A model generated the notes under the pieces. That model ran no database searches. It was not told the DNA's origin and saw only the letters and a list, made by a program, of their open reading frames with translations. This document shows positions 34,649-43,162 of a DNA stretch of 64,000 nt, piece by piece; the stretch's first letter is position 1, and every line of letters begins with the position of its first letter. Position numbers and translations under genes: made by a program. This DNA is from TMED109 sp002684605 (GTDB taxonomy: Bacteria; Pseudomonadota; Alphaproteobacteria; TMED109). The DNA is taken from the NCBI GenBank assembly GCA_913046335.1, contig CAJWSU010000008.1, positions 1 through 64,000 on the forward strand, in the 5' to 3' direction.

Positions 34649-35755
34649 TTATTGCCTTATATTTTTTACCTTATTGATAAAATTATTACTTTCTGGGTTA
34701 TTGGAAGCTTCTTCTATTTTTTGTAGTTCTTCTAAAACTTTCCTTTGTTTTTTATTTAAAGATACTGGTATTTCTGTATAAACATCAACATATAAATCTC
34801 CTTTGTTAGATCTATTAACCACAGGCATACCTTTACCTCTTAATCTAAACCTATGACCGGACTGAGTTCCTGCAGGAACTGTAACTCTAACTTTTCCTCC
34901 TTCTGGCGTTGGAACATCGACAGAGCCTCCTAATGCTGCAAGTGTCATAGGAATCTTTGCTTCAAGCAGTAAATCAGATCCATCCCTATTAAATAAGGAA
35001 TGCGCCTTTAATTGGACAAATAAGTATAAATCTCCATTTGCTGATCCAAGAGGACCTGCCTCTCCCTCACCAGACACTCTTATTCTAGTTCCATCATCTA
35101 CGCCTGCTGGAATATTTACATTAATAGTTTTCTCTCTTTGAACTCTACCTTCTCCACCACAGGGCCTACATGGGTTGCTTATTATTTGACCACTTCCTCC
35201 ACATTTTGAGCAGGCTCTTTCCACCATAAAGAAGCCTTGACTAGACCTAACTTTTCCAGCTCCATTACATGTTCCACAAGTCATAGGTTTAGAACCGGCT
35301 TCCCCTCCTGAACCTTTACATCCTGAACAACTAACATAAGTGCTTATTTTTATATCTTTTTTAAGTCCAGAATAAGAATCTTTAAAATCTAAATCTAGAT
35401 TATATCTAAGGTCTGCTCCTCTTTGCGCTTGTCTTCCTCCACCTCCAGTAAAATCTCCAAATAGATCTTCAAAGATATCTGAGAATCCTCCTGCGCCTGC
35501 GCCTCCTCCTGGACCTCCTGGACCTGCCGAATTTCCTTCAAAAGCTGCATGTCCGTAACGATCATAAGCAGCTTTTTTTTCTGGATCTTTTAGAACATCA
35601 TAGGCCTGTCCTATTTCTCTAAATTTAGATTCTGCTTCCTCATCCCCTGGATTCTTATCTGGGTGATACTGCATAGCAAGCTTTCTATATTTCTTTTTTA
35701 GTTCTGAATCGGAAGTATCCCTTTCTGCTCCAAGGATTTCATAGTAATCACGCAT
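34649..35755 (-). CDS. dnaJ: Chaperone protein DnaJ
   Basis: The 368-residue protein has the J domain with the HPD motif (MQYHPDKNPG near 28-37), a Gly-rich linker, four zinc-binding CxxCxGxG repeats (CSGCKGSG, CGTCNGAG, CSKCGGSG, CRPCGGEG), and the C-terminal substrate domain. It delivers clients to DnaK and stimulates its ATPase. It follows dnaK by 39 bases on the same strand. Confidence 0.97.
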   Translation of the reverse strand: MRDYYEILGAERDTSDSELKKKYRKLAMQYHPDKNPGDEEAESKFREIGQAYDVLKDPEKKAAYDRYGHAAFEGNSAGPGGPGGGAGAGGFSDIFEDLFGDFTGGGGRQAQRGADLRYNLDLDFKDSYSGLKKDIKISTYVSCSGCKGSGGEAGSKPMTCGTCNGAGKVRSSQGFFMVERACSKCGGSGQIISNPCRPCGGEGRVQREKTINVNIPAGVDDGTRIRVSGEGEAGPLGSANGDLYLFVQLKAHSLFNRDGSDLLLEAKIPMTLAALGGSVDVPTPEGGKVRVTVPAGTQSGHRFRLRGKGMPVVNRSNKGDLYVDVYTEIPVSLNKKQRKVLEELQKIEEASNNPESNNFINKVKNIRQ

Positions 35756-35794
35756 CTTATTTTACCTATATTTTTAAAAGAAATACGCTTTTAA

Positions 35795-37753
35795 TTACTT
35801 ATCAGCAGCTTTCTCGTCATTTTCATTTGATTTAACTTCTTCCTCATTTGGTTTAACTTCTTCAAAATCAGCATCCACAACATCTGCCTCTTCAGAAGAT
35901 TTATTATTCTCTTCAGCTGAGCCCTCTTTCGCAGCTTGTTCTTGACTTTCTTTATACATCATTTCTCCTAACTTCATAGCTGCAGTATTTAAAGGTTCAA
36001 CTTTTGAGTTGATTTCTTCACTTGTCGCCTTTTCATTAGAGAGGGTTTCTTTTAACCCCTTCAAAGCCTCCTCTATTTTATCCTTATCCTCTGCAGGAAG
36101 TTTTTCTCCATGTTCCTTCATACTTTTCTCTGTAGAATACACTAGCGCATCTGCCTGATTTCTAGCTTCTATGGATTCTTTTTTCTTCTTATCTTCATCT
36201 GCATGAGATTCTGCATCTTTAACCATATTATCTATGTCTGCATCTGAAAGCCCTCCAGAAGCTTGTATTTTTATCTTTTGTTCTTTGTTTGTAGCCTTAT
36301 CTTTAGCAGCGACATTTACTATGCCATTAGCATCTATATCAAAAGTTACTTCAATTTGCGGTGTACCCCTAGATGCAGGAGGAATACCCACTAAGTCGAA
36401 GTTCCCAAGCATCTTATTGTCTACAGCCATTTCTCTCTCTCCTTGAAAAACTCTAATAGTAACAGCTGTCTGATTATCTTCAGCAGTAGAAAAGGTCTGA
36501 CTTTTCCTTGTTGGTATAGTTGTATTTCTCTCTATAAGTCTGGTAAAAACTCCTCCTAATGTTTCTATTCCCAAGGATAGAGGTGTAACATCTAATAATA
36601 AAACATCTTTAACATCACCTGCTAACACTGCTCCTTGTATTGCCGCTCCTAATGCAACGCACTCATCAGGATTTACACCTTTATTCGGCTCCTTACCAAA
36701 AAACTCTTTAACTGTTTCTATAATCTTTGGCATACGTGTCATGCCTCCAACTAAAACCACTTCATCTATTTCACTTGCTGTAACGCCGGCATCCTTTAAT
36801 GCTGACTTACAGGGCTCAATAGTTCTTTTTATAAAATCTTCAACTAAGCTCTCAAGTTTTGCTCTAGTAAATTTAAGAGTTAGATGCTTAGGACCTGATG
36901 CATCTGCAGTAATAAAAGGCAAGTTTACATCGGTTTGCGTAGCAGAAGAAAGTTCGATTTTGGCTTTTTCAGCAGCCTCTTTTAATCTTTGCAATGCTAG
37001 TTTATCTGATTTTAAATCTATACCACTATCTTTCTTAAATTCTTCTATTAAGTATTGAACAATATTATTATCAAAATCTTCTCCGCCTAAAAAGGTATCG
37101 CCATTTGTAGACTTAACTTCAAAAACTCCATCACCAATTTCAAGAACAGAAACATCAAATGTCCCCCCCCCTAAATCATACACAACAATAGTTCCAGATT
37201 CCTTCTTATCCAAACCATATGATAAACTCGCTGCTGTTGGTTCATTAATAATTCTTAAAACTTCTAATCCAGCTATTTTTCCTGCATCTTTAGTGGCCTG
37301 ACGCTGCGCATCATTAAAATAAGCAGGAACAGTAATTACTGCTTGTGTTACATCATGACCTAAATGAGCTTCTGCTGTTTCTTTCATTTTTTGTAAAATA
37401 AACCCACTCACTTGACTTGGAGCATAATCTTTTCCTGCTGCATTGACCCAAGCATCTCCGCTTTCTGACTTAATAATATTATAAGGAACCATATCTTTAT
37501 CTTGAGTAACTTTATCATCAGAAAAAGGTCTTCCAATTAACCGTTTGATAGCAAATAATGTATTTTCTGGATTGGTAACAGCTTGTCTTTTTGCTGCTTG
37601 ACCTACTAATGTTTCTCCATTTTCTGTAAATGCAACTATAGATGGTGTTGTTCTAGCACCTTCCGCATTTTCTATTACTTTAGCATTACCACCTTCCATA
37701 ACGGCAACACAACTATTAGTAGTTCCTAAATCAATTCCAATTACTTTACTCAT
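35795..37753 (-). CDS. dnaK: Chaperone protein DnaK (Hsp70)
   Basis: The 652-residue protein starts VIGIDLGTTNSCVAVMEGG and has the Hsp70 signatures VYDLGGGTFDVSVLEI near 195 and VVLVGGMTRMPKI near 335. The substrate domain follows, and the tail is acidic (EEADVVDADFEEV). Length and motifs are standard. A good sigma-32-like promoter lies 45-72 bases upstream, so dnaK-dnaJ-dapB can be heat-induced independently of the hrcA-grpE genes further upstream. Confidence 0.98.
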   Translation of the reverse strand: MSKVIGIDLGTTNSCVAVMEGGNAKVIENAEGARTTPSIVAFTENGETLVGQAAKRQAVTNPENTLFAIKRLIGRPFSDDKVTQDKDMVPYNIIKSESGDAWVNAAGKDYAPSQVSGFILQKMKETAEAHLGHDVTQAVITVPAYFNDAQRQATKDAGKIAGLEVLRIINEPTAASLSYGLDKKESGTIVVYDLGGGTFDVSVLEIGDGVFEVKSTNGDTFLGGEDFDNNIVQYLIEEFKKDSGIDLKSDKLALQRLKEAAEKAKIELSSATQTDVNLPFITADASGPKHLTLKFTRAKLESLVEDFIKRTIEPCKSALKDAGVTASEIDEVVLVGGMTRMPKIIETVKEFFGKEPNKGVNPDECVALGAAIQGAVLAGDVKDVLLLDVTPLSLGIETLGGVFTRLIERNTTIPTRKSQTFSTAEDNQTAVTIRVFQGEREMAVDNKMLGNFDLVGIPPASRGTPQIEVTFDIDANGIVNVAAKDKATNKEQKIKIQASGGLSDADIDNMVKDAESHADEDKKKKESIEARNQADALVYSTEKSMKEHGEKLPAEDKDKIEEALKGLKETLSNEKATSEEINSKVEPLNTAAMKLGEMMYKESQEQAAKEGSAEENNKSSEEADVVDADFEEVKPNEEEVKSNENDEKAADK

Positions 37754-37797
37754 TACATTCTTCTTTCTTTATATATTGTTAAAACTGTGCAAAAGAT

Positions 37798-37825
37798 ATA
37801 TGGGGATTAAAAATTAAAACACAAG
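37798..37825 (-). promoter_or_regulatory. Sigma-32 (RpoH)-type promoter for dnaK
   Basis: On the minus strand CTTGTGT (37825-37819) and CCCCATAT (37805-37798) are separated by 13 bases. This matches the heat-shock pattern CTTGAAA-N(11-16)-CCCCATNT closely. Transcription would start near 37790, about 37 bases before the dnaK ATG at 37753. The -35 part overlaps the gap after the 324-residue unknown gene, which ends at 37844. Confidence 0.7.
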
Positions 37826-37843
37826 CCTTTAACTTAAAAAAGT

Positions 37844-38818
37844 TTAGCCTAAATTAATATTTTTAATATTATTTCCCAACACATCAACTAAGCTATGTAA
37901 AAATTTATCACCTGTACCTGGAAAAACATATGTAAAATGTAAACGGTGAAGAGCATTACCTTTTGGTGCAAAAATATGCCAAAAATAATTGTTTATAATA
38001 ACCCCTGTATCTCCGTCTTCTTCTGACTTAGAACAAGAAATTAAATAAACATTTTCTTCTGTTGAATGCAGCGAAATATCTTTAATATTTTCATCAGCTC
38101 CTAAAGATGATGCTGTGTGCTGCATATATTCTATAGTTATTTTAGTCTCTTTTGGAAGGTTTATCTCATCACAATTTAAAAAAAGCATAGCTTCTTCATA
38201 TCCGGTGACCCTACTTATCAAACTTTTTTTATCTTTATCTATTTCAGTTGGCCATGTTGATGGCATTAAAAAGCTACAGTCTTTCCATGGAGTAATTTTT
38301 TCTAGTTTTAATCTAGATACTCTTCCTGCAGCTTTAGCTTCTTTATCTAACTCCGTCTCACTATCTATAAAAGAACATTTTTCTAAATGCTTTTCTATAT
38401 CTACTAATATTGTTTTTACCGCCTTATCAGAGGAGGGGTTCGAAGTCCAAGACAAAGCTAATGTGATCAACCTAACTGTTCTAGATCCAACTATTTTAGC
38501 TTTTCTCCATACTTTTACTTTTTCTCCCGATTCCAGATTAGCCTCATATTCCAATCCATAAATCTCATCATTACTAGTTTTAATTTCTAAGTCTGGATGT
38601 GTTTCAAGAAGAATTGGATCAAACAAATGCTCTTTTAGTTTAGAATTTTTATTATATTTTGGATCATCTATACTCAGAATCTTTAAGCCTAAAACAGGAT
38701 ATTTACCTGTGTTAAACCTAATTTCTGCCTTTGAGCTATCTTCTTCATAATACGTAACATTCCATGATGCATTTAAAGGCATTTGAAAGGAATTGTCGCC
38801 TAGTTTTAAAATGTCCAT
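37844..38818 (-). CDS. Unknown soluble protein with two internal repeats, inside the heat-shock operon
   Basis: I do not recognise this 324-residue protein. It has no signal peptide or membrane segment. It appears to be a duplication of a domain of about 160-175 residues. The first copy opens DNSFQMPLNASWNVTYYEED and ends in LITLALSWTSNP with a helix; the second opens WKDCSFLMPSTWPTEIDKDK near 177 and ends in LHRLHFTYVFPGTGDKFLHS. Both halves show an opening P-x(2-3)-W, a long middle, a hydrophobic strand, then an amphipathic helix. It lies 17 bases after grpE and 90 bases before dnaK. Co-expression with chaperones is likely; function is open. Confidence 0.7.
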   Translation of the reverse strand: MDILKLGDNSFQMPLNASWNVTYYEEDSSKAEIRFNTGKYPVLGLKILSIDDPKYNKNSKLKEHLFDPILLETHPDLEIKTSNDEIYGLEYEANLESGEKVKVWRKAKIVGSRTVRLITLALSWTSNPSSDKAVKTILVDIEKHLEKCSFIDSETELDKEAKAAGRVSRLKLEKITPWKDCSFLMPSTWPTEIDKDKKSLISRVTGYEEAMLFLNCDEINLPKETKITIEYMQHTASSLGADENIKDISLHSTEENVYLISCSKSEEDGDTGVIINNYFWHIFAPKGNALHRLHFTYVFPGTGDKFLHSLVDVLGNNIKNINLG

Positions 38819-38834
38819 AAATACTACCTATAGT

Positions 38835-39479
38835 TTATTTTTCTTTAACTAATTCTTTGCTTACGCCAACCATAGCCGGCCTTAATAATCTATCATAGAT
38901 TTTGTATCCAGGCTGTAAAACTTCACATAACATCCCTGGTTCATATTCATCTGTAGGAACCTCTAGCATTGCTTGGTGAAAATTATGATCAAAAGAATCT
39001 CCTTTACTAGGACTAATTATTTCTATTCCATTTTGTTTAAATACAGCAGAAATATCTTTAAGCGTTAATTCTATTCCTTGATGTAGAGATAAATAATTTT
39101 TTTCTATATCTTTTTTGTCTTCTACTTCTTTAGGTGAAGCAGTTACGGCTCTATCAAAGTTATCTAGCACAGTTAATAAACCTCTAGCCAAATTAGAAGA
39201 TCCATATCTTGCATTTTCTTGCTTTTCTTTTTCCATTCTTCTTCTCATATTTTGGACTTCAGCTAATGCTCTCAACCTTGCATCTTCAGCTTCTGCAAGC
39301 TCTTCTTTTAACTTATCTACTTCAGACAAAACTTCCTCTGAAGATTCTTCATTAGCTAATTCTTCTACTTCACTATCCTTTTGTATAATAGAATCATCAG
39401 CGGAAGCTTTTATTTTGCTATCTTCTTCAATATTTTTAAATTTTTCTTTAATCTCTTCACCTTTAGTCTTTTTTGTCAT
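38835..39479 (-). CDS. grpE: Nucleotide exchange factor GrpE
   Basis: The 214-residue protein has an acidic, flexible N-terminus, a long coiled coil (EVDKLKEELAEAEDARLRAL through MRRRMEKEKQE), and the C-terminal beta domain with DHNFHQAMLEVPTDEYEPG and YKIYDRLLRPAMVGVSK. GrpE releases ADP from DnaK. The gene lies between hrcA and an unknown gene that precedes dnaK, the same orientation throughout. Confidence 0.96.
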   Translation of the reverse strand: MTKKTKGEEIKEKFKNIEEDSKIKASADDSIIQKDSEVEELANEESSEEVLSEVDKLKEELAEAEDARLRALAEVQNMRRRMEKEKQENARYGSSNLARGLLTVLDNFDRAVTASPKEVEDKKDIEKNYLSLHQGIELTLKDISAVFKQNGIEIISPSKGDSFDHNFHQAMLEVPTDEYEPGMLCEVLQPGYKIYDRLLRPAMVGVSKELVKEK

Positions 39480-39537
39480 ACTAGCTCCTATTTAATATAA
39501 ATTAGATATTGTCATTCTATCTCTCATATACAAGTAA

Positions 39538-40611
39538 TTATTTAAATAATTTTGAAATTGCCTGCGCAGTAAAATCTACCATAGGAATAATTCTTCCATA
39601 GTTTACTCTCATAGGCCCAATAACACCTATAGCTCCTAATGTTTTAGTTTTATTAATAGTGCTTTTAGCTTTAATAGGTGCAAGTATCATAGAACAACCA
39701 GAATAATCGAATAGTTTATTATCTGCTCCTATAAAGACATGCACCCCTGTGCCTGATACTGAGTTTTTTAATAATTCTGATAATGTTTTACCTTGTTCTA
39801 TTTTTTCAAATAATTCATTTATTTTTTTAAAGTCTTCTTGTGTATTTATATCATTATAAATATTATTCTTTCCTGTCAGAATTAAAGAAGGATGGTTTGT
39901 ATTAGCGCTCTTAATAGCAAGCCCTGCAGTTATTACCTTCTCAGATATTAAATCTATTTCTTTCCTATGATTTACTAACTCTTCTTCAATGATAGTTTTG
40001 GCCTCTTCAAGGGTGTTGCCAGAAATTCTAGAATTTAAAAAATTTGACGCTTCAATTAAATTTGATACAGGCGCTCCCTTTGGGATCTCTATTAACCTGT
40101 TTTCTACTAGTCCTAACTTATCAACAATAACAACTAATGCCCTATTTGTATCTATAGGAACAAATTCTATATGTTTTATTGCCCTTTCAACTGTTGGTGC
40201 CATAACCAAACTAACACAATTAGATAACCCTGAAAGGGCATTAGAGGTCTCACTTAAAATATCTTTTAAGCTTTTTCCTGAGCCTGCGCTTAATGCCTCT
40301 ATATTCTTCTTTTCCTCACTAGAGATATCTCCTATCTGTAATAAACCATCTACAAAAAGTTGTAGTCCACTTTCGGTAGGAAGTCGCCCAGCAGATACAT
40401 GTGGCGACTTTAATAAATTTAAACCTTCTAAATTAGACATCACACTTCGAATCGTGGCGGAAGCCAAGGATGGAGATATTTTTTTTGATAGCGTATTTGA
40501 ACCTACAGGGTTTCCTGTTTCTAGATAAGATTCTACTATATATTGAAAAATTTTTCTAGATCTACTATCTAATGATGAAAGCAAAATATTATTATTTTTA
40601 TAGTTATTCAA
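39538..40611 (-). CDS. hrcA: Heat-inducible transcription repressor HrcA
   Basis: The 357-residue protein has the HrcA winged helix (RSRKIFQYIVESYLETGNPV, SATIRSVMSNLEGLNLL, SPHVSAGRLPTESG) followed by the GAF-like regulatory domain ending GRIIPMVDFTAQAISKLF. HrcA represses heat-shock genes through CIRCE operators. The start is a TTG at 40611; a second TTG ten codons in is an alternative, and neither has a strong Shine-Dalgarno. No CIRCE palindrome is visible upstream of hrcA, grpE or dnaK, so its targets probably lie elsewhere, for example at groESL. Confidence 0.94.
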   Translation of the reverse strand: MNNYKNNNILLSSLDSRSRKIFQYIVESYLETGNPVGSNTLSKKISPSLASATIRSVMSNLEGLNLLKSPHVSAGRLPTESGLQLFVDGLLQIGDISSEEKKNIEALSAGSGKSLKDILSETSNALSGLSNCVSLVMAPTVERAIKHIEFVPIDTNRALVVIVDKLGLVENRLIEIPKGAPVSNLIEASNFLNSRISGNTLEEAKTIIEEELVNHRKEIDLISEKVITAGLAIKSANTNHPSLILTGKNNIYNDINTQEDFKKINELFEKIEQGKTLSELLKNSVSGTGVHVFIGADNKLFDYSGCSMILAPIKAKSTINKTKTLGAIGVIGPMRVNYGRIIPMVDFTAQAISKLFK

Positions 40612-40671
40612 TTAAATATACTCTCTATATATATTAGTAATATAATATAGTATTTAAATAGGAAATAATAA

Positions 40672-41412
40672 ATGAATAATAAATTAATAAAAAGGCCATC
40701 AGAAAGAAATCGTAATCAATCACGAATAGTTAATGTTAAAAAAAATTATATTAAAAATGCTGATGCTTCCTGTTTAATAAATGTTGGAGAAACAAGTGTT
40801 ATATGCACAGCTTCCTTAGATAAAAGAGTTCCAATGTGGTTAAAGGGGTCTGGTAAAGGTTGGTTAACTTCAGAATATGGTATGCTGCCCGCATCCACAG
40901 ATACTAGAAATGATAGAGAAGCTACAAGAGGGAAACAAAGTGGCCGGACACAAGAAATTCAAAGGCTAATAGGCCGTTCTTTAAGAGCAGCCTTAGATTT
41001 AAAAAAACTTAAAGAACTACAAATAAAAATAGATTGTGATGTCATAAATGCAGATGGCGGCACAAGAACAGCCTCTATTACTGGAGGGTGGATTGCTTTA
41101 AGCTTACTTATACAAATATTATTAAAAAAGAAAATTTTAAAAGAAAATCCTATAGTTGATCAAATTTCTGCAATCTCATGTGGCATATATAAAGGTATGG
41201 AAGTTATAGATTTAGATTATATTGAAGATAGCGAAGCAGAAACAGACGCTAATTTTGTTATTTCAAAATCTAAAAATTTAATAGAGGTTCAAGCTACAGC
41301 AGAAAAAGGTAATTTTAATAAAGAGCAATTAAATAATATGATTGATTTAGCAATTAATGAAAGCACTATTTTATTTGAATTACAAAATAGTGTGATTAAC
41401 GATGAACAATAA
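40672..41412 (+). CDS. rph: Ribonuclease PH
   Basis: The 246-residue protein has the RNase PH core: GWLTSEYGMLPASTDTR near 63-79, the phosphate-binding arginines in GRTQEIQRLIGRSLRAALD, and CDVINADGGTRTASITGGW near 122-140. It trims tRNA 3' ends phosphorolytically. It is divergent from hrcA, with a 60-base AT-rich gap, and overlaps rdgB by 11 bases, the common rph-rdgB-hemW order. Confidence 0.96.
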   Translation: MNNKLIKRPSERNRNQSRIVNVKKNYIKNADASCLINVGETSVICTASLDKRVPMWLKGSGKGWLTSEYGMLPASTDTRNDREATRGKQSGRTQEIQRLIGRSLRAALDLKKLKELQIKIDCDVINADGGTRTASITGGWIALSLLIQILLKKKILKENPIVDQISAISCGIYKGMEVIDLDYIEDSEAETDANFVISKSKNLIEVQATAEKGNFNKEQLNNMIDLAINESTILFELQNSVINDEQ

Positions 41413-42004
41413 AATTCAAATACCTAAAAGAATTATAATTGCTAGTCATAACTTAGGAAAAGTAAAAGAAATAAATATTCTGTTAAATGATATTGGTGTA
41501 AGCGCATTACCAATTTCAAAATTTTCTAGTAAAGAGCCAATTGAAGATGGAGAGACTTTTATAGAAAATGCTTTGATAAAAGCTAGAAATGCTAAAAATT
41601 TATCTAAACAAACCTCTTTAGCTGATGACTCTGGCCTATGTATTGATTCCCTTAATGGAGAACCTGGGATATATTCTGCTAGATGGGCAGGAATAAATAA
41701 AGATTTTAAAATAGCAATGTCTAATATAGAAAAAAAAATGAAAGGTTTTAAAAATAAAAATGCTCACTTTGTCTGTGTACTAGCTCTTGTCACTCAAAAC
41801 AATGAAGAGTATGTTTTTGAAGGAAAAGTTAATGGTAAATTAATTTTTCCTCCTAGAGGAGAAAAAGGATTTGGATACGACCCCATATTTATTCCAGAAA
41901 ATGAAATACTTACTTTTGGTGAAATGAAGCCTAAACAGAAAGATTTGATAAGTCATAGAGCTCAAGCATTCAAAAAATTTAAAGAGAATATTTTTGTTAA
42001 ATAA
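41402..42004 (+). CDS. rdgB: dITP/XTP pyrophosphatase (RdgB/HAM1)
   Basis: The 200-residue protein has the Ham1 start IIIASHNLGKVKEINILL, the metal/active-site segment SLADDSGLCIDSLNGEPGIYSARWAG (residues about 70-96), and GEKGFGYDPIFIPE near 157. It removes non-canonical purine nucleotides such as dITP and XTP. It overlaps rph by 11 bases at its start and hemW by 11 bases at its end, so the three genes are probably translated together. Confidence 0.96.
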   Translation: MNNKIQIPKRIIIASHNLGKVKEINILLNDIGVSALPISKFSSKEPIEDGETFIENALIKARNAKNLSKQTSLADDSGLCIDSLNGEPGIYSARWAGINKDFKIAMSNIEKKMKGFKNKNAHFVCVLALVTQNNEEYVFEGKVNGKLIFPPRGEKGFGYDPIFIPENEILTFGEMKPKQKDLISHRAQAFKKFKENIFVK

Positions 42005-43160
42005 AAACAAAGAAATTTCTGTCTACGTACATTGGCCTTATTGCTTAAAGAAATGTCCTTACTGTGACTTTAATAGTCATGTGGCCAAACAAGAAATAGA
42101 TTATAAAAATTGGGAATTAGCATATAAAAATGAAATAAATATTGAACAACAAAGGCTTGGAAAAAAAAATGTGAGCAGTATATTTTTTGGAGGTGGCACA
42201 CCTAGTTTAATGCCTCCAAATTTAGTTGAATCCATTATAAATAGTATAGGGGAAAAATGGAACATTACACATAAAACAGAGATTACAGTCGAAGCTAATC
42301 CTTCTAGTGTAGAAATTAGTAATTTTAAATATCATGCAGCGAGCGGTGTAAATAGACTTTCTTTAGGTTTTCAATCGTTAAATGATGCCCATCTAAAATT
42401 TCTTGGAAGAAACCATAAAGCAAAAGATAGTTTGAAAGCACTGGAAATTGCTAAAAAACATTTTGATAGAGTTTCTTTTGACTTAATTTATGGGTTGCCT
42501 GGCCAAACGGAGTTAGGGTGGGGTAAAGAACTTAAAGAAGCAATAAATTATTCTGGAGAGCATATGTCTGCATATCAATTAACTATAGAAAAAGGCACTC
42601 CATTTTATGCTAAACATAGAGATAAAAGTTTTATCCTTCCCTCCGAAACTACCCTTTTAAACCTTTATAAAATTACGGATATGTTGTTGAAAGACGCTAA
42701 GCTTATAAAATATGAGGTTTCTAACTATTGTCTTCAAAAAGCAGAAAGTGTTCATAATGTAAAAATCTGGAAAGGTTATGAATATGTTGGAATAGGGCCA
42801 GGAGCCCATGGAAGAGTAAAAACTAAAAATAAATGGTTTGCTACATATAGATATTCTTCTCCAACAATATGGCTCTCAAAAAATTTAGCTGGAAACACTA
42901 CTTTATATAAAGATGAGGAAATTAGTCCTAGAGAGAGGGCTCAAGAAATTCTACTAACAAACTTAAGGCTAACTAAAGGGATAAACCTTAAAGAGCTATT
43001 TGATAATGCTAATATTTCCTCACTTAATTCCTTTATAAATATTTCTAGTCTATCTGAACTCCAAGGGCTTGGCTTAATAAAGGCAAATAACTCTACTTTA
43101 AAGATAACTAATAAAGGCCTACCTGTTTTAAATACTGTAATTAATAAGCTATTATTATAA
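41994..43160 (+). CDS. hemW: Heme chaperone HemW (HemN-like radical SAM protein)
   Basis: The 388-residue protein has the radical-SAM motif CLKKCPYC near residues 17-24, followed by DFNSH, then FFGGGTPSLM near 64 and EANPSSVEISNF. The CxxxCxxC is followed by DF rather than the additional cysteine of true HemN, indicating HemW, which binds heme and delivers it rather than oxidising coproporphyrinogen. The start is a TTG at 41994 overlapping rdgB; there is no ATG that keeps the first strand. It converges with lppC across two bases. Confidence 0.92.
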   Translation: MLNKNKEISVYVHWPYCLKKCPYCDFNSHVAKQEIDYKNWELAYKNEINIEQQRLGKKNVSSIFFGGGTPSLMPPNLVESIINSIGEKWNITHKTEITVEANPSSVEISNFKYHAASGVNRLSLGFQSLNDAHLKFLGRNHKAKDSLKALEIAKKHFDRVSFDLIYGLPGQTELGWGKELKEAINYSGEHMSAYQLTIEKGTPFYAKHRDKSFILPSETTLLNLYKITDMLLKDAKLIKYEVSNYCLQKAESVHNVKIWKGYEYVGIGPGAHGRVKTKNKWFATYRYSSPTIWLSKNLAGNTTLYKDEEISPRERAQEILLTNLRLTKGINLKELFDNANISSLNSFINISSLSELQGLGLIKANNSTLKITNKGLPVLNTVINKLLL

Positions 43161-43162
43161 AA

